Shown here piece after piece: positions 41,333 through 49,376 of a stretch of 51,465 nt of DNA (within the stretch, counting starts at the first letter, position 1; every line of letters starts with the position of its first letter). Where the stretch lies: positions 1 through 51,465 of the IMG/VR virus record IMGVR_UViG_3300035010_000021; one strand, given 5' to 3'. The notes beneath the pieces were generated by a model, which was not told the DNA's origin, did no database searches, and saw nothing but the letters and a program-made list of their open reading frames with translations. A program made the position numbers and the translations under genes. The stretch is from a virus.

Positions 41333-43579
41333 GTGACCGGCCCGCGCCTGATCGACCTCGGCAACCCGGTCGCGGACCACCCGCTCAACCGCGGCCGCGT
41401 CCAGTGGCTCCTCCCCGTCCCCCAGTGGGCCGCCGGGCTGACCTGGCAGGACCTCGGCAAGAGATACCCGGGCACCCTCGCCGGCGGCTGCGGGTGGGAC
41501 GCCGAGCGGGTCGCGATCTCCGCCAACGCCCACCGGGTCGAGTCCGCCCCGTCGTCGAACGGCAGCGCCTCGTGGTCGCTCCAGGTGGACGCCGTCGTCC
41601 TGCCGGCCACGGCCGACTCCGGGGCGGTGTTCGGGCGGGCGTACAACTCGGCCGAGGGGTTCGCCTACTACCGCACGGCCACCGGCCGGCTCGACTACTA
41701 CGAGGGCGGCAGCCTCCGCTTCTCCACGGCGACCGGGTCCGTCCCGACCGGGACGCGTCTCCGCCTCCTGCTCACCCGCGCCGGCACCGCCGCCACGGTC
41801 TACGCCGACGGGGTGGCCGTCGGGTCCGGCAGCATCTCCCCGGGCGGGGCCGTCGCCCTGACCGGCAACCCGATGCGGGTCGGCCAGGACACCGGGGGGA
41901 GCAACGCCGCCCGCCTGCAGGTGTACGGCGTCTCCGTCTGGGACCGGGCGCTGTCCGCGGCGGAGGCGGCCGCCGAGTCCGACCAGGCCCGCCGCGGCTA
42001 CCCGGACCTGCTCCGCCGCTACACGCCCAAGTTCTACCTCCCCGCCGCCCCGTCCGGCCCCGCACCTCTGGAGAGCTTCGACACCCTTTCCGGCAGCGAG
42101 CCGTGGACGGGTGACCTGGAGTGGGGCGACGGCAGCGGCGGGGTATCCACCCCGACCGTCACCCGGTCCTCCGGCCACGTCACACAGGGCACACACTCCT
42201 GGCGCGTCCAGAACGCGTTCGGCTACGCCCTGCTCGCGGCGGGAGACATCTACAGCAGTTCGGCCGTCGACCTCACCGGGGCGAGCGAGGTCGCCGTCGA
42301 CGTCACCAGCGCCTCGCTCGGGGCGGACTCGCACCTGACCCTGATCGTCACGGACGGGGTGGACGGGCAGATCGTCACGTCCGCCAACGGGTTCACGGGC
42401 AGCACCACGCTCGCCGCCGACCTGACCGGGGTAACTCTCGATCCCGGCACCACGTACGTCGCGTTCGGCGTCGGGTTCAACTCCGACGCGACGGGCGCGG
42501 TCGACACCTTCTGGGACAACCTGCGCGTCACCGCCGCGCCCCCGGCCCAGGACGTCACCGCCACCGGCCTGGGGAGTACCGCCGCGTTCGGCACCGCCGC
42601 CCTGACCCCCGGGGTGGTGACGATCACCGGGACCGGGATCGCGCCCGCGACGGCCTTCGGCTCCGCCTCCGTCGCCCCGGGCGCGGTTTCGATCTCCGCG
42701 ACGGCCTTGTCCCCGACGGCCGCGTTCGGGTCGGCCACCGCTTTGTCAACCGCCACGATCTCCGGCACCGGCATCGGTCCGACCGCCACCTTCGGCAGTG
42801 CCACCGTCACGCCGGGTGCGGTCACGATCACGGCGACCGGACTGGCCGGCACGGAGGCGTTCGGTTCCGCCGCCCTCACCCAGGGCTCGACGATCGCCGC
42901 CACCGGCATCGCGTCAGGTGAGGCGTTCGGCTCCGCCACCGTTGCCCCCGGGGCGGTCTCCATCACCGTCACCGGTCTGGCTTCTACTGAAGCGTTCGGC
43001 AGTGCCGTTGTCGGCTCCGGCGGGAGTCTGATCGCCGCCACCGGCTTGGCCTCGACGGAGGCGTTTGGCAGCCCGACGCTGAGTCCGGGCTCTGTGACCG
43101 TCGCGGCCACCGGCATCCCGGCGACCACGGCGTTCGGGTCGGCCGCCGTCGCGGCCACGTACTCCGTCACCGCCTCCGGCATTGCCGGTACTTCAGCCCT
43201 GGGTTCGCCCACCCTGATCGCCCTCGTGCAGGCGGTCGGCATCGCCAGCGGCGAAGCGTTCGGCAGCCCGGCGGTCGCACCGACGTACACGATCTCCGCC
43301 ACCGGCATCGCCGGGACCGCGAGCCTCGGCTCGGCCGCCCTCGCGGCCACGAACGCCGTCACCGTCGCCTCGATCGACCCCGGCACCGCCTTCGGCTCCG
43401 GCACGGTCACGCCGGGAGCGGCTGCCGTCGCCGCCACCGGCCTCCCGTCCGGGGCCGCGGCCGGCACGCCGTCGCTCTTCACGCCCGCCCCGCCCGCCGG
43501 GGCACGCACCTGCCGCGTCCGGGCCGAGGCCCGCACCCGCGCCGTCCCGGCCGAACCCCGAACCCTGACCGCCGCATGA
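41333..43579 (+). CDS. Fibre-like protein: LamG domain plus tandem repeats
   Basis: A 748-residue protein with a GTG start. Residues 40-220 form a concanavalin/LamG-type domain (WSLQVDAVVLPATADSGAVF, YADGVAVGSGSI, LQVYGVSVWDRALSAAEAA); residues 240-405 look like a second beta-sandwich (SLGADSHLTLIVTDGV, TTYVAFGVGFNSDATG). Residues 410-716 are about 14 repeats of 21-24 residues with consensus G(I/L)xxxxAFGSAxVxPGxVxIxAT. The last 30 residues are Arg-rich (RVRAEARTRAVPAEPR). A fibre or decoration protein that may bind sugars is likely. Its stop overlaps the next start. Confidence 0.8.
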   Translation: MTGPRLIDLGNPVADHPLNRGRVQWLLPVPQWAAGLTWQDLGKRYPGTLAGGCGWDAERVAISANAHRVESAPSSNGSASWSLQVDAVVLPATADSGAVFGRAYNSAEGFAYYRTATGRLDYYEGGSLRFSTATGSVPTGTRLRLLLTRAGTAATVYADGVAVGSGSISPGGAVALTGNPMRVGQDTGGSNAARLQVYGVSVWDRALSAAEAAAESDQARRGYPDLLRRYTPKFYLPAAPSGPAPLESFDTLSGSEPWTGDLEWGDGSGGVSTPTVTRSSGHVTQGTHSWRVQNAFGYALLAAGDIYSSSAVDLTGASEVAVDVTSASLGADSHLTLIVTDGVDGQIVTSANGFTGSTTLAADLTGVTLDPGTTYVAFGVGFNSDATGAVDTFWDNLRVTAAPPAQDVTATGLGSTAAFGTAALTPGVVTITGTGIAPATAFGSASVAPGAVSISATALSPTAAFGSATALSTATISGTGIGPTATFGSATVTPGAVTITATGLAGTEAFGSAALTQGSTIAATGIASGEAFGSATVAPGAVSITVTGLASTEAFGSAVVGSGGSLIAATGLASTEAFGSPTLSPGSVTVAATGIPATTAFGSAAVAATYSVTASGIAGTSALGSPTLIALVQAVGIASGEAFGSPAVAPTYTISATGIAGTASLGSAALAATNAVTVASIDPGTAFGSGTVTPGAAAVAATGLPSGAAAGTPSLFTPAPPAGARTCRVRAEARTRAVPAEPRTLTAA

Positions 43580-43845
43580 CCGACACGTTCCTCAAGGACC
43601 CCGCCGCCCGCCTGGACTACACGGTCGACTGGACCGCCTGGCTCGGCGCCGACACCATCGCCCAGGTCGACTGGACCGTCCCCGCCGGGCTCACCACCAC
43701 CGCCACCTCGAACGCCACCACCACCGCCACCGTGTGGCTCTCCGGCGGGACGCTCGGCGCGACCTACGAGGTGGTCTGCCAGGTCACCACGGCCACCGGC
43801 CGCATCGACCAGCGGACGATCCGCATCCAGGTCCGAGACCGCTGA
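43576..43845 (+). CDS. Small Ig-like/beta structural protein (89 aa)
   Basis: An 89-residue protein: FLKDPAARLDYTVDWTAWLG, ADTIAQVDWTVPAGLTTTAT, SGGTLGATYEVVCQVTTATG, RIDQRTIRIQV. This is the common siphophage family with an Ig-like fold (DWTxWLxGDTI), thought to be a minor tail or head-fibre component. ATG overlaps the fibre gene stop; stop shares a base with the next ATG. Confidence 0.8.
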   Translation: MTDTFLKDPAARLDYTVDWTAWLGADTIAQVDWTVPAGLTTTATSNATTTATVWLSGGTLGATYEVVCQVTTATGRIDQRTIRIQVRDR

Positions 43846-44303
43846 TGGAGTTCAGCGTTCAAGTCGACGGCCTTGACCGCATCGACCGGGCCGCGCAGCG
43901 CGTCCGCGACGCCGTGGCGAAAGAACTCGCCCGGGGGATGTTCGCGTCCGCCAAGAAGGTGGAGGCCGAGGCCAAGAAATCGATCCTGTCGGGCGAGAAG
44001 TCCGGCCGCGTCTACCGCCGCCGCACCGTCGCCCACCGCGCCTCCGCCCCGGGCGAGGCACCGGCCTCGGACACCGGCCGGCTGGTGAACAGCATCACCG
44101 GCACCTACGAGCCGTCCGAGACCGCCGGGGTCATTCGGGCCGGGAGTGGGATCGTCAAATACGCCCGGATGCTGGAGTTCGGCACGTCCCGGATGGCCGC
44201 CCGCCCCTTCTTCTTCCCCGCCTTCGAGCGGTCGAAGAACTGGATTCGGGAGCGGCTCAACAAGGCCGTCCGCACCGCCGTCACCCACGCGGTCCGCCGG
44301 TGA
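43845..44303 (+). CDS. HK97 gp10-like tail completion protein
   Basis: A 152-residue protein: FSVQVDGLDRIDRAAQRVRD, ASAKKVEAEAKKSILSGEKS, APGEAPASDTGRLVNSITG, YARMLEFGTSRMAARPFFFP. The EFGT-x-x-x-x-A-RPFFxPA signature is the HK97 gp10 family, which joins or completes the tail. Start ATG overlaps the preceding stop (TGATG). Confidence 0.9.
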   Translation: MEFSVQVDGLDRIDRAAQRVRDAVAKELARGMFASAKKVEAEAKKSILSGEKSGRVYRRRTVAHRASAPGEAPASDTGRLVNSITGTYEPSETAGVIRAGSGIVKYARMLEFGTSRMAARPFFFPAFERSKNWIRERLNKAVRTAVTHAVRR

Positions 44304-44725
44304 GCAGCCCGAACAACGCCCTCCAGACCGCGGTCTACGCCCGGCTCACCGGGTATGCGCCTCTGACCGCCGCGCTCGGCGGCCCGAAGGTCTACGACCA
44401 CGTCCCGCAGGGCACACCTGCCCCCTACGTGGTGATCGGGGCCGACACCCTGGCCGACGCCGGCAGCAAGTCGGGCGACAAGTGGGAGTTCACCGTCACG
44501 GTCCACGCCTGGGACTTCGAGGCGGCGGGGCGGAAGTCGGTCAAGGCGCTCCTCGGCCACCTGTTCGACGCACTCCACCAGCAGGAAGGGGGCATCACCG
44601 TCGCCGGTTTCTCCCTGGTGCAGGTCCGCTGGGAGTTCGAGGAGACGTTCCAGGAGGCGGCGGAGGGCGGGACCGACCACTACTACCACGGCGTGCAGCG
44701 CTACCGCGCGCTCGTGACCACGTAA
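44300..44725 (+). CDS. Tail terminator-like protein (DUF3168)
   Basis: A 141-residue protein with GTG start: PNNALQTAVYARLTGYAPLT, AALGGPKVYDHVPQGTPAPY, VVIGADTLADAGSKSGDKWE, HYYHGVQRYRALV. DUF3168 proteins (GTA gp8-type) cap the tail tube and define the tail end that joins the head. Order gp10-like, DUF3168, tube matches siphophages. Confidence 0.9.
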   Translation: MSSPNNALQTAVYARLTGYAPLTAALGGPKVYDHVPQGTPAPYVVIGADTLADAGSKSGDKWEFTVTVHAWDFEAAGRKSVKALLGHLFDALHQQEGGITVAGFSLVQVRWEFEETFQEAAEGGTDHYYHGVQRYRALVTT

Positions 44726-44746
44726 CCAACCCACGGAGGGGACACC

Positions 44747-45151
44747 ATGACGAACTACAAGGGCAGGGACTTCCTGCTGAAGACCGGCACCTGGAGCGGC
44801 GGCACGACCGTCGCCGACTGCCGCACGCACTCGGTCCGCCTGAACAACGAGACGGTGGACGTCACCAACAAGAGCAGCGGCGGATACCGCACCCTCCTCG
44901 AAGGGGCCGGCACCCGCTCCATCCAGGTCACGTTCGGCGGGGTCGTTAGCAACGACGCCGGGTTCGAGACGTTCCAGGGCTACGCCTTCGCCAACTCCAT
45001 CAACTCCCACGCCCTCGGCTGGGCCGACGGCGACACCCTGGAGGGGAGCTTCCAGGTGACCAGCTACGAGCTGACCGGCGAGTTCAACGGCGAGCAGACG
45101 TTTACTGCCACCCTGGAGTCGTCCGGCTCCTGGACCTTCACCGCAGCATAG
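44747..45151 (+). CDS. Major tail tube protein
   Basis: A 134-residue protein: NYKGRDFLLKTGTWSGGTTV, ADCRTHSVRLNNETVDVTNK, GTRSIQVTFGGVVSNDAGF, FQVTSYELTGEFNGEQTFTA. This is the TP901-1/GTA gp9 tail tube family, with a beta barrel that stacks in hexamers. GGAGGGGAC 6 bases before the ATG is one of the strongest sites in the late region, fitting a protein needed in large amounts. Confidence 0.92.
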   Translation: MTNYKGRDFLLKTGTWSGGTTVADCRTHSVRLNNETVDVTNKSSGGYRTLLEGAGTRSIQVTFGGVVSNDAGFETFQGYAFANSINSHALGWADGDTLEGSFQVTSYELTGEFNGEQTFTATLESSGSWTFTAA

Positions 45152-45160
45152 GGGTCACGC

Positions 45161-45526
45161 ATGGGAACGCTCGCGATCCAGGAGGCCGTCTTCACCGGCC
45201 TCGCCTTCACCTACGAGAACGCCGCGGCCGCCGACGTCTTCGCCAACGACGGGAAGACGTTCCTCGTCTTCCTCAACGGCAACGCCTCGGCCCGCACCCT
45301 GACCATCGCCGGGAACGCCTTTAGCAAGCCCGGCTTCGGGGACGTCAGTGCCGCCGACGCCGGCGAGACGGTCACCATTCCCGGCTCCGGTACCAACGGC
45401 GGGCGGCAGATCGTCGGCCCGTTCCCACCCGACCGGTTCAACAACTCGTCCGGCCAGGTGAGCTACACGCTCTCCGACGCCACCGGCATGACCGTGGCGG
45501 CGGTGAAGCTCCGGGGGTACGCGTGA
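45161..45526 (+). CDS. Tail-region beta protein (121 aa)
   Basis: A 121-residue protein: AIQEAVFTGLAFTYENAAAA, DVFANDGKTFLVFLNGNASA, GPFPPDRFNNSSGQVSYTL. Beta-rich; resembles the small proteins (about 120 residues) that accompany tail tube genes in siphophages of actinobacteria and planctomycetes. May be an Ig-like add-on to the tube. Stop overlaps the next GTG. Confidence 0.75.
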   Translation: MGTLAIQEAVFTGLAFTYENAAAADVFANDGKTFLVFLNGNASARTLTIAGNAFSKPGFGDVSAADAGETVTIPGSGTNGGRQIVGPFPPDRFNNSSGQVSYTLSDATGMTVAAVKLRGYA

Positions 45527-45975
45527 CGCAGGTGTCGCCCGACTACCCCCTCACCCTGGCCGGGACGTCTCTCACCCTCGACGGCAGCTTCGCCACCCTC
45601 CGCGCCGTCCAGCAGGCCTTCCGCCGCGACCTGATCGACGTCCAGGCGTCCGTGCTCGACATGCGCCAGGACGAGATCGCCCAGCTGCTCGCCGCCGCCA
45701 CCGGCGGGAGCGTAGACGAGTACGGGGCGCTGCTCCTGGACGAGGTCGGCGTCACCTCCCCGGCCTACCAGATGGTCAAGGCCCACCTCATGGCCTGGCT
45801 CGCCGTCGCCATGTCGCCGAAGGCCGACCGGGAGGCGGCGCGCGCCCGCATGGGGGAGTTGGTCGGGCGGCTCGCCGGCCCGCCCGCTTCCCCTGGGCCG
45901 AGTACCAGGAACTCGCCCTCGGCGTCCTCCGCTGGCCGCCGGACGCGTTCTGGCAGAGCAACGTCTGGGAGATGA
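45523..45975 (+). CDS. Tail assembly chaperone, short form
   Basis: A 150-residue frame with GTG start. Residues 1-115 (LTLAGTSLTLDGSFATLRAV, RDLIDVQASVLDMRQDEIAQ, YQMVKAHLMAWLAVAMSPKA) look like a gpG-type tail chaperone. After about residue 118 the frame turns to Ser/Arg/Pro filler, while the -1 frame continues as good protein up to 46100. So the short form probably ends with an unimportant tail, and part of the ribosomes shift to make the long form. These chaperones guide the tape measure while the tube grows. Confidence 0.82.
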   Translation: MTQVSPDYPLTLAGTSLTLDGSFATLRAVQQAFRRDLIDVQASVLDMRQDEIAQLLAAATGGSVDEYGALLLDEVGVTSPAYQMVKAHLMAWLAVAMSPKADREAARARMGELVGRLAGPPASPGPSTRNSPSASSAGRRTRSGRATSGR

Positions 45976-46100
45976 CCCACGCCTGGGACGGCTACGCCAA
46001 GGCCAAGGGGATCGTGAAGCCGTTCGACGAGTCGAAGTACCCCGACCGCGACAGCCGGGAGGAGTTGCACCAGAAACTGAGGTCCCGTGGCGACGCTTGA
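45879..46100 (+). CDS. Frameshift extension of the tail chaperone (gpGT-like)
   Basis: In the -1 frame relative to 45523, with no ATG or GTG start in the region: ARFPWAEYQELALGVLRW, PPDAFWQSNVWEMTHAWDGY, AKAKGIVKPFDESKYPDRDS, REELHQKLRSRGDA. The W-x-E-Y-x-E-L-x-x-G-V-L-R and P-x-x-F-W patterns are those of tail assembly chaperone C-terminal parts. The shift probably lies in CCGGCCCGCCCGCTTCCCC (45875-45893). It ends inside the tape measure start, as in lambda-like phages. Confidence 0.75.
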   Translation, partial: PARFPWAEYQELALGVLRWPPDAFWQSNVWEMTHAWDGYAKAKGIVKPFDESKYPDRDSREELHQKLRSRGDA

Positions 46101-47847
46101 CGAGCTCGTCGTCCGCATCAAGGCCGACGCCAGCCAGCTCGACCGCGAACTCCGCCGGGTCAACGGCACCGTCCGCCAGTCCGCCACCCAGATGGGCGGC
46201 GCGCTCACCACACTGAAGGGCCAGTTCCTCGCCCTCGTCCCCGCCCTGTCCGCCGCCACCGTGGTCGCCTTCGGGAAGGCCGCCGTGGACGCCGCCGGGC
46301 GGATCAACGACCTCGGCCAGCAGATCGGCTTCGCAGCGACGACACTTTCCGCGTTGGAGACCCCGCTGGCCCGGAACGGCGCGACCCTCGACCAGTTCGG
46401 GGCCGCCGTCAACCTGATGAACGCCAACATCGGCCAGGCCGCGTCCGGCGGCCGGGAGATGATCCGGGCGTTCGACGCCCTCGGCCTGTCCGTCACGACC
46501 CTCCTGACGCTGTCCCCTGAGGAGCAGTTCTACGCCATCACCGAAGCCCTCGCCGGGGTCGAGGAGCAGTACAAGCAGACCGACGTCGGCCGGGCCATCT
46601 TCGGCCGCGGGTTCGCCAACCTGCTCCCGCTCATCAAGGAGGGGAAGGGCGACCTCCGCGAGATCGCCCGGACCGCCCGCGACCTGTCCGACGCCCTGGG
46701 CGAAAGCACCCTCACCCGCATCGACGCCTTCGGCGACGCCCTGTCCGAGGCCGCCATCCGCGCCCGCAACGCGTTCCTCGAAGCCCTGGCCGCCATCCTC
46801 CGCGTCACCGACGAGATCGACGCCTGGGTGTCCGGGCGGGGGATGGACTCGCTCCAGATCCTGCAGACCGCCGCGTCACTGAACCCGATGACCGGCGGGC
46901 TGCTCGGCTTCCTGGGGGAGAAGACGGGCAAGCGGTCACTCGCGGGCGACCCGTACGGGCCGAACCCGGAGTCGTACGGCCCGCCGGCCCGGAAAACTCG
47001 CGCGCCGGACGCCCGCGGCGGCAACGCCGGGCTGCTGAAATCCAGTGAGTCCGGGGCGGGGACCGTCCTGCCGCCCGACTACGACGAGGGCACGTTCAAC
47101 AAATACCTCCGTGACCTCCAGGACGAGGCCGAGGCACTCCGCGCGTCCGACCGCGAGTTGGCCGTCCGCAAGGCGCTGACCGAGGCCCAGAGTGCCGCCC
47201 AGAAGGACTACGCCGACGGGCTGCGCGACACCGCGCTGCTGCACGACACCGAGCGGGAGAAGATCGAGGCGCTGGCCGGCGGCTACTACGACCTGAAGCA
47301 GCAGATCGACGACAACCGGGAAACCGCCCGCGAGTGGCAGAAGCAGCTGGCCGACGGGCTGACCGACCTGGTCCTGAACTTCGACAACGCCCGTGACGCC
47401 GCCAAGGGGTTCTTCGACGAGATCGCCCGCCAGATCCTCAACAAGAAGGTCACCGGCCCGCTCTCCAGCGGCATCATGGACCTGTTCGACGACATGCTCG
47501 GCGGGTCGTCCGGCTCGTCCGGCGGCGGCTTCCTCTCCAGCATCGGCGACCTCTTCGGCGGGTTCTTTGCCGACGGCGGGCGGCCGCCAATCGGGAAGGT
47601 CAGCGTGGTCGGGGACGGCGGGGAGCCGGAACTGTTCATCCCGGACACCGCCGGGACTATCGTGCCTTTCAGCAAAATGAACGGCCAAACGATTCAGATT
47701 TCCAACAGCTGGAGCATCGGCTCCGGCGTCACCCGCCAGGAGCTGGCCAACATGATCCCGGTGATCGAGGCCCGCACCCGCGCCAGCGTCTTCGCCGCCA
47801 TCGAGCGCGGCGGGCGCGAGGCCTCCCTGGTCAACCGGAAGAACTAG
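46087..47847 (+). CDS. Tape measure protein
   Basis: A 586-residue protein from a GTG: LDELVVRIKADASQLDRELR, VNGTVRQSATQMGGAL, LSALETPLARNGATLDQFGA, DVGRAIFGRGFANLLPLI, then helical coils to the usual end FFADGGRPPIGKVSVVGDGG, EPELFIPDTAGTIVPFS. One hydrophobic stretch near residues 45-70. With the known rule of about 0.15 nm per residue this predicts a short tail, near 90 nm. It sets tail length and takes part in DNA delivery. It shares its TAG with the antisense gene (CTAG, 47844-47847). Confidence 0.93.
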   Translation: MATLDELVVRIKADASQLDRELRRVNGTVRQSATQMGGALTTLKGQFLALVPALSAATVVAFGKAAVDAAGRINDLGQQIGFAATTLSALETPLARNGATLDQFGAAVNLMNANIGQAASGGREMIRAFDALGLSVTTLLTLSPEEQFYAITEALAGVEEQYKQTDVGRAIFGRGFANLLPLIKEGKGDLREIARTARDLSDALGESTLTRIDAFGDALSEAAIRARNAFLEALAAILRVTDEIDAWVSGRGMDSLQILQTAASLNPMTGGLLGFLGEKTGKRSLAGDPYGPNPESYGPPARKTRAPDARGGNAGLLKSSESGAGTVLPPDYDEGTFNKYLRDLQDEAEALRASDRELAVRKALTEAQSAAQKDYADGLRDTALLHDTEREKIEALAGGYYDLKQQIDDNRETAREWQKQLADGLTDLVLNFDNARDAAKGFFDEIARQILNKKVTGPLSSGIMDLFDDMLGGSSGSSGGGFLSSIGDLFGGFFADGGRPPIGKVSVVGDGGEPELFIPDTAGTIVPFSKMNGQTIQISNSWSIGSGVTRQELANMIPVIEARTRASVFAAIERGGREASLVNRKN

Positions 47848-48131
47848 CGCAGGTGGCGGCGCGGGACGTAGACGACCACGCTGTCGTCGGGCGTCGGCCA
47901 CATCCGCACCCGGCAGGTCTGGAGCCGACACGAGATCCGCTCGTACTCCACCGCGTGACGCGTCGCGAAGCAACCCCGGATCGACCCGAGCCAGTCCGCG
48001 TCGCCGCGCTCGGACGCCTCGACCGCCTCGTCGACCTGCGCCTGACCGAGACAGATCACTACGTCCGCCTTCAAGGTTGCCGCGTGCGCCGACACCGGCA
48101 GCAGCAGCAAGAAGAACATCAGGTATTTCAT
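47844..48131 (-). CDS. Antisense moron: secreted protein with four cysteines
   Basis: A 95-residue protein on the minus strand within the late operon. KYLMFFLLLLPVSAHA is a clean signal peptide with AHA cut; the mature part (ATLKADVVICLGQAQ...) has four Cys (ICL, GCF, SCR, TCR) and fits export and disulfides. GGAGG lies 5 bases before ATG 48131 and a complete promoter lies upstream (48159-48187). Its stop shares CTAG with the tape measure stop. It is probably expressed in the lysogen; superinfection exclusion or host surface change are possible roles. Family unknown. Confidence 0.75.
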   Translation of the reverse strand: MKYLMFFLLLLPVSAHAATLKADVVICLGQAQVDEAVEASERGDADWLGSIRGCFATRHAVEYERISCRLQTCRVRMWPTPDDSVVVYVPRRHLR

Positions 48132-48158
48132 CACAGCCTCCACGACAACTGAAGGCGC

Positions 48159-48187
48159 GTCGTAACATTAACGCTCGTTAAGGTCAA
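48159..48187 (-). promoter_or_regulatory. Promoter of the moron gene
   Basis: On the minus strand TTGACC (48187-48182), 17-base spacer, TACGAC (48164-48159). It uses the same 17-bp spacing as the early promoters and lies in the only AT-rich gap of the tail region. Confidence 0.6.
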
Positions 48188-48189
48188 GC

Positions 48190-48798
48190 ATGCCGATCTC
48201 CATGCCCACCAGCCCCGGGTTCTCCGCCTGTCGCTTCGGCCTGGAGACCAACACCCAGCGGTTCGAGAGCCCGCTGTCCAACAGCGTGCAACGGCTCGTC
48301 CTGGGCGGCGCCTATTGGCAGGCGACCTACACCCTCCCGCCCATGAACCGCGGGCAGATGGCGCTCTGGCAGGCGTTCCTGATGCGGCTCGAAGGCGGGG
48401 CCAACACGTTCTCCGGCTACGACCCGGACGCCACGACGCCACGGGGCATCGCCACCGGCACGCCGCTGGTGAAAGGGGCCGGCCAGACCGGTAGCACCCT
48501 CATCATCGACGGCTGTACGGCCGGCGTCACCGGGTGGGGTAAGGCCGGAGACTACTTCAACTGCAACGGCCAGCTCCACATGCTGGCCGCCGACTGCCAC
48601 ACGAACGGCTCGGGTGAGACCACCCTCGCATTCAAGCCCGCGATGCGGACCAGTCCGGCGGACAACGCGGCGGTCTCGTTCACCCACCCGACCGTGCCGA
48701 TGATCCTCGTGGACGACGGGCAGACGATGTGGCAGAGCGGCAACCGGGTGGGCTTCTACGAGGGGCTGACCTTCTCCGCCCGCGAGGTGTTCGCGTGA
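48190..48798 (+). CDS. Distal tail/baseplate protein
   Basis: A 202-residue protein: MPTSPGFSACRFGLETNTQR, SVQRLVLGGAYWQATYTLPP, MNRGQMALWQAFLMRLEGGA, NTFSGYDPDATTPRG, and GNRVGFYEGLTFSAREVF. It stands in the place of GTA gp12 (DUF2460) or a distal tail protein, and the Y-W-x-x-x-Y-x-L-P start with a W-Q-A-F-L helix fits such tail tip parts. It probably caps the tube and joins the hub. Confidence 0.8.
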   Translation: MPISMPTSPGFSACRFGLETNTQRFESPLSNSVQRLVLGGAYWQATYTLPPMNRGQMALWQAFLMRLEGGANTFSGYDPDATTPRGIATGTPLVKGAGQTGSTLIIDGCTAGVTGWGKAGDYFNCNGQLHMLAADCHTNGSGETTLAFKPAMRTSPADNAAVSFTHPTVPMILVDDGQTMWQSGNRVGFYEGLTFSAREVFA

Positions 48799-49376
48799 GC
48801 CGCGACCTGGATTCTGCCACGATCACCGCCTCGCAAAGCGGCATCAACCCGGCCGACCCGGCCGCCGAACCCGTGTGGTTCGTCAAGCTCGCCTTCGACG
48901 GCGGCGACCTGAACCTCCACACCCGGCTCGGTCCCATCACCTGGGGCGGCGACACCTACACCGGGGCCGGCGACGTCGGCGGCATCGGCGTGGTGGACGA
49001 GGACTCCGAGCTCGCCCGCTCGACCCTGGAACTCTCCTTGCGCGGCCTGCCGACCGACCTCCTCAGCACCGTGCTGAACGAGCACTACCAGGGCCGCACC
49101 GCCACGCTCTACCTCGGCTACCTGGACCCGGTCACCCAACAGCTCGTCGCCGACCCGGGCATCGTCTACCGCGGGCGCATGGACTACGCCCGCCCCCGCC
49201 AGGGCGAGACGCTGTCCATCGCCCTGTTCGTGGAGAGCCGCTTCGCCGCCTGGGACCGCCCGAACGTCCGCCGGTACAACCACGCCGACCAGCAGGCCCG
49301 CTACCCCGGCGACCGGGGGCTGGAGTTCGTCGAGCAGACCACCGACCTGACCATCGCCTGGGGGCTCCCCGGGTGA
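48795..49376 (+). CDS. Baseplate hub protein (DUF2163-like)
   Basis: A 193-residue protein with GTG start: WFVKLAFDGGDLNLHTRLGP, ITWGGDTYTGAGDVGGIG, VDEDSELARSTLELSLRGLP, IVYRGRMDYARPRQGETLSI. Beta-rich, in the place of GTA gp13. The family forms the central hub around which the tip assembles. Stop overlaps the next GTG. Confidence 0.82.
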   Translation: MSRDLDSATITASQSGINPADPAAEPVWFVKLAFDGGDLNLHTRLGPITWGGDTYTGAGDVGGIGVVDEDSELARSTLELSLRGLPTDLLSTVLNEHYQGRTATLYLGYLDPVTQQLVADPGIVYRGRMDYARPRQGETLSIALFVESRFAAWDRPNVRRYNHADQQARYPGDRGLEFVEQTTDLTIAWGLPG

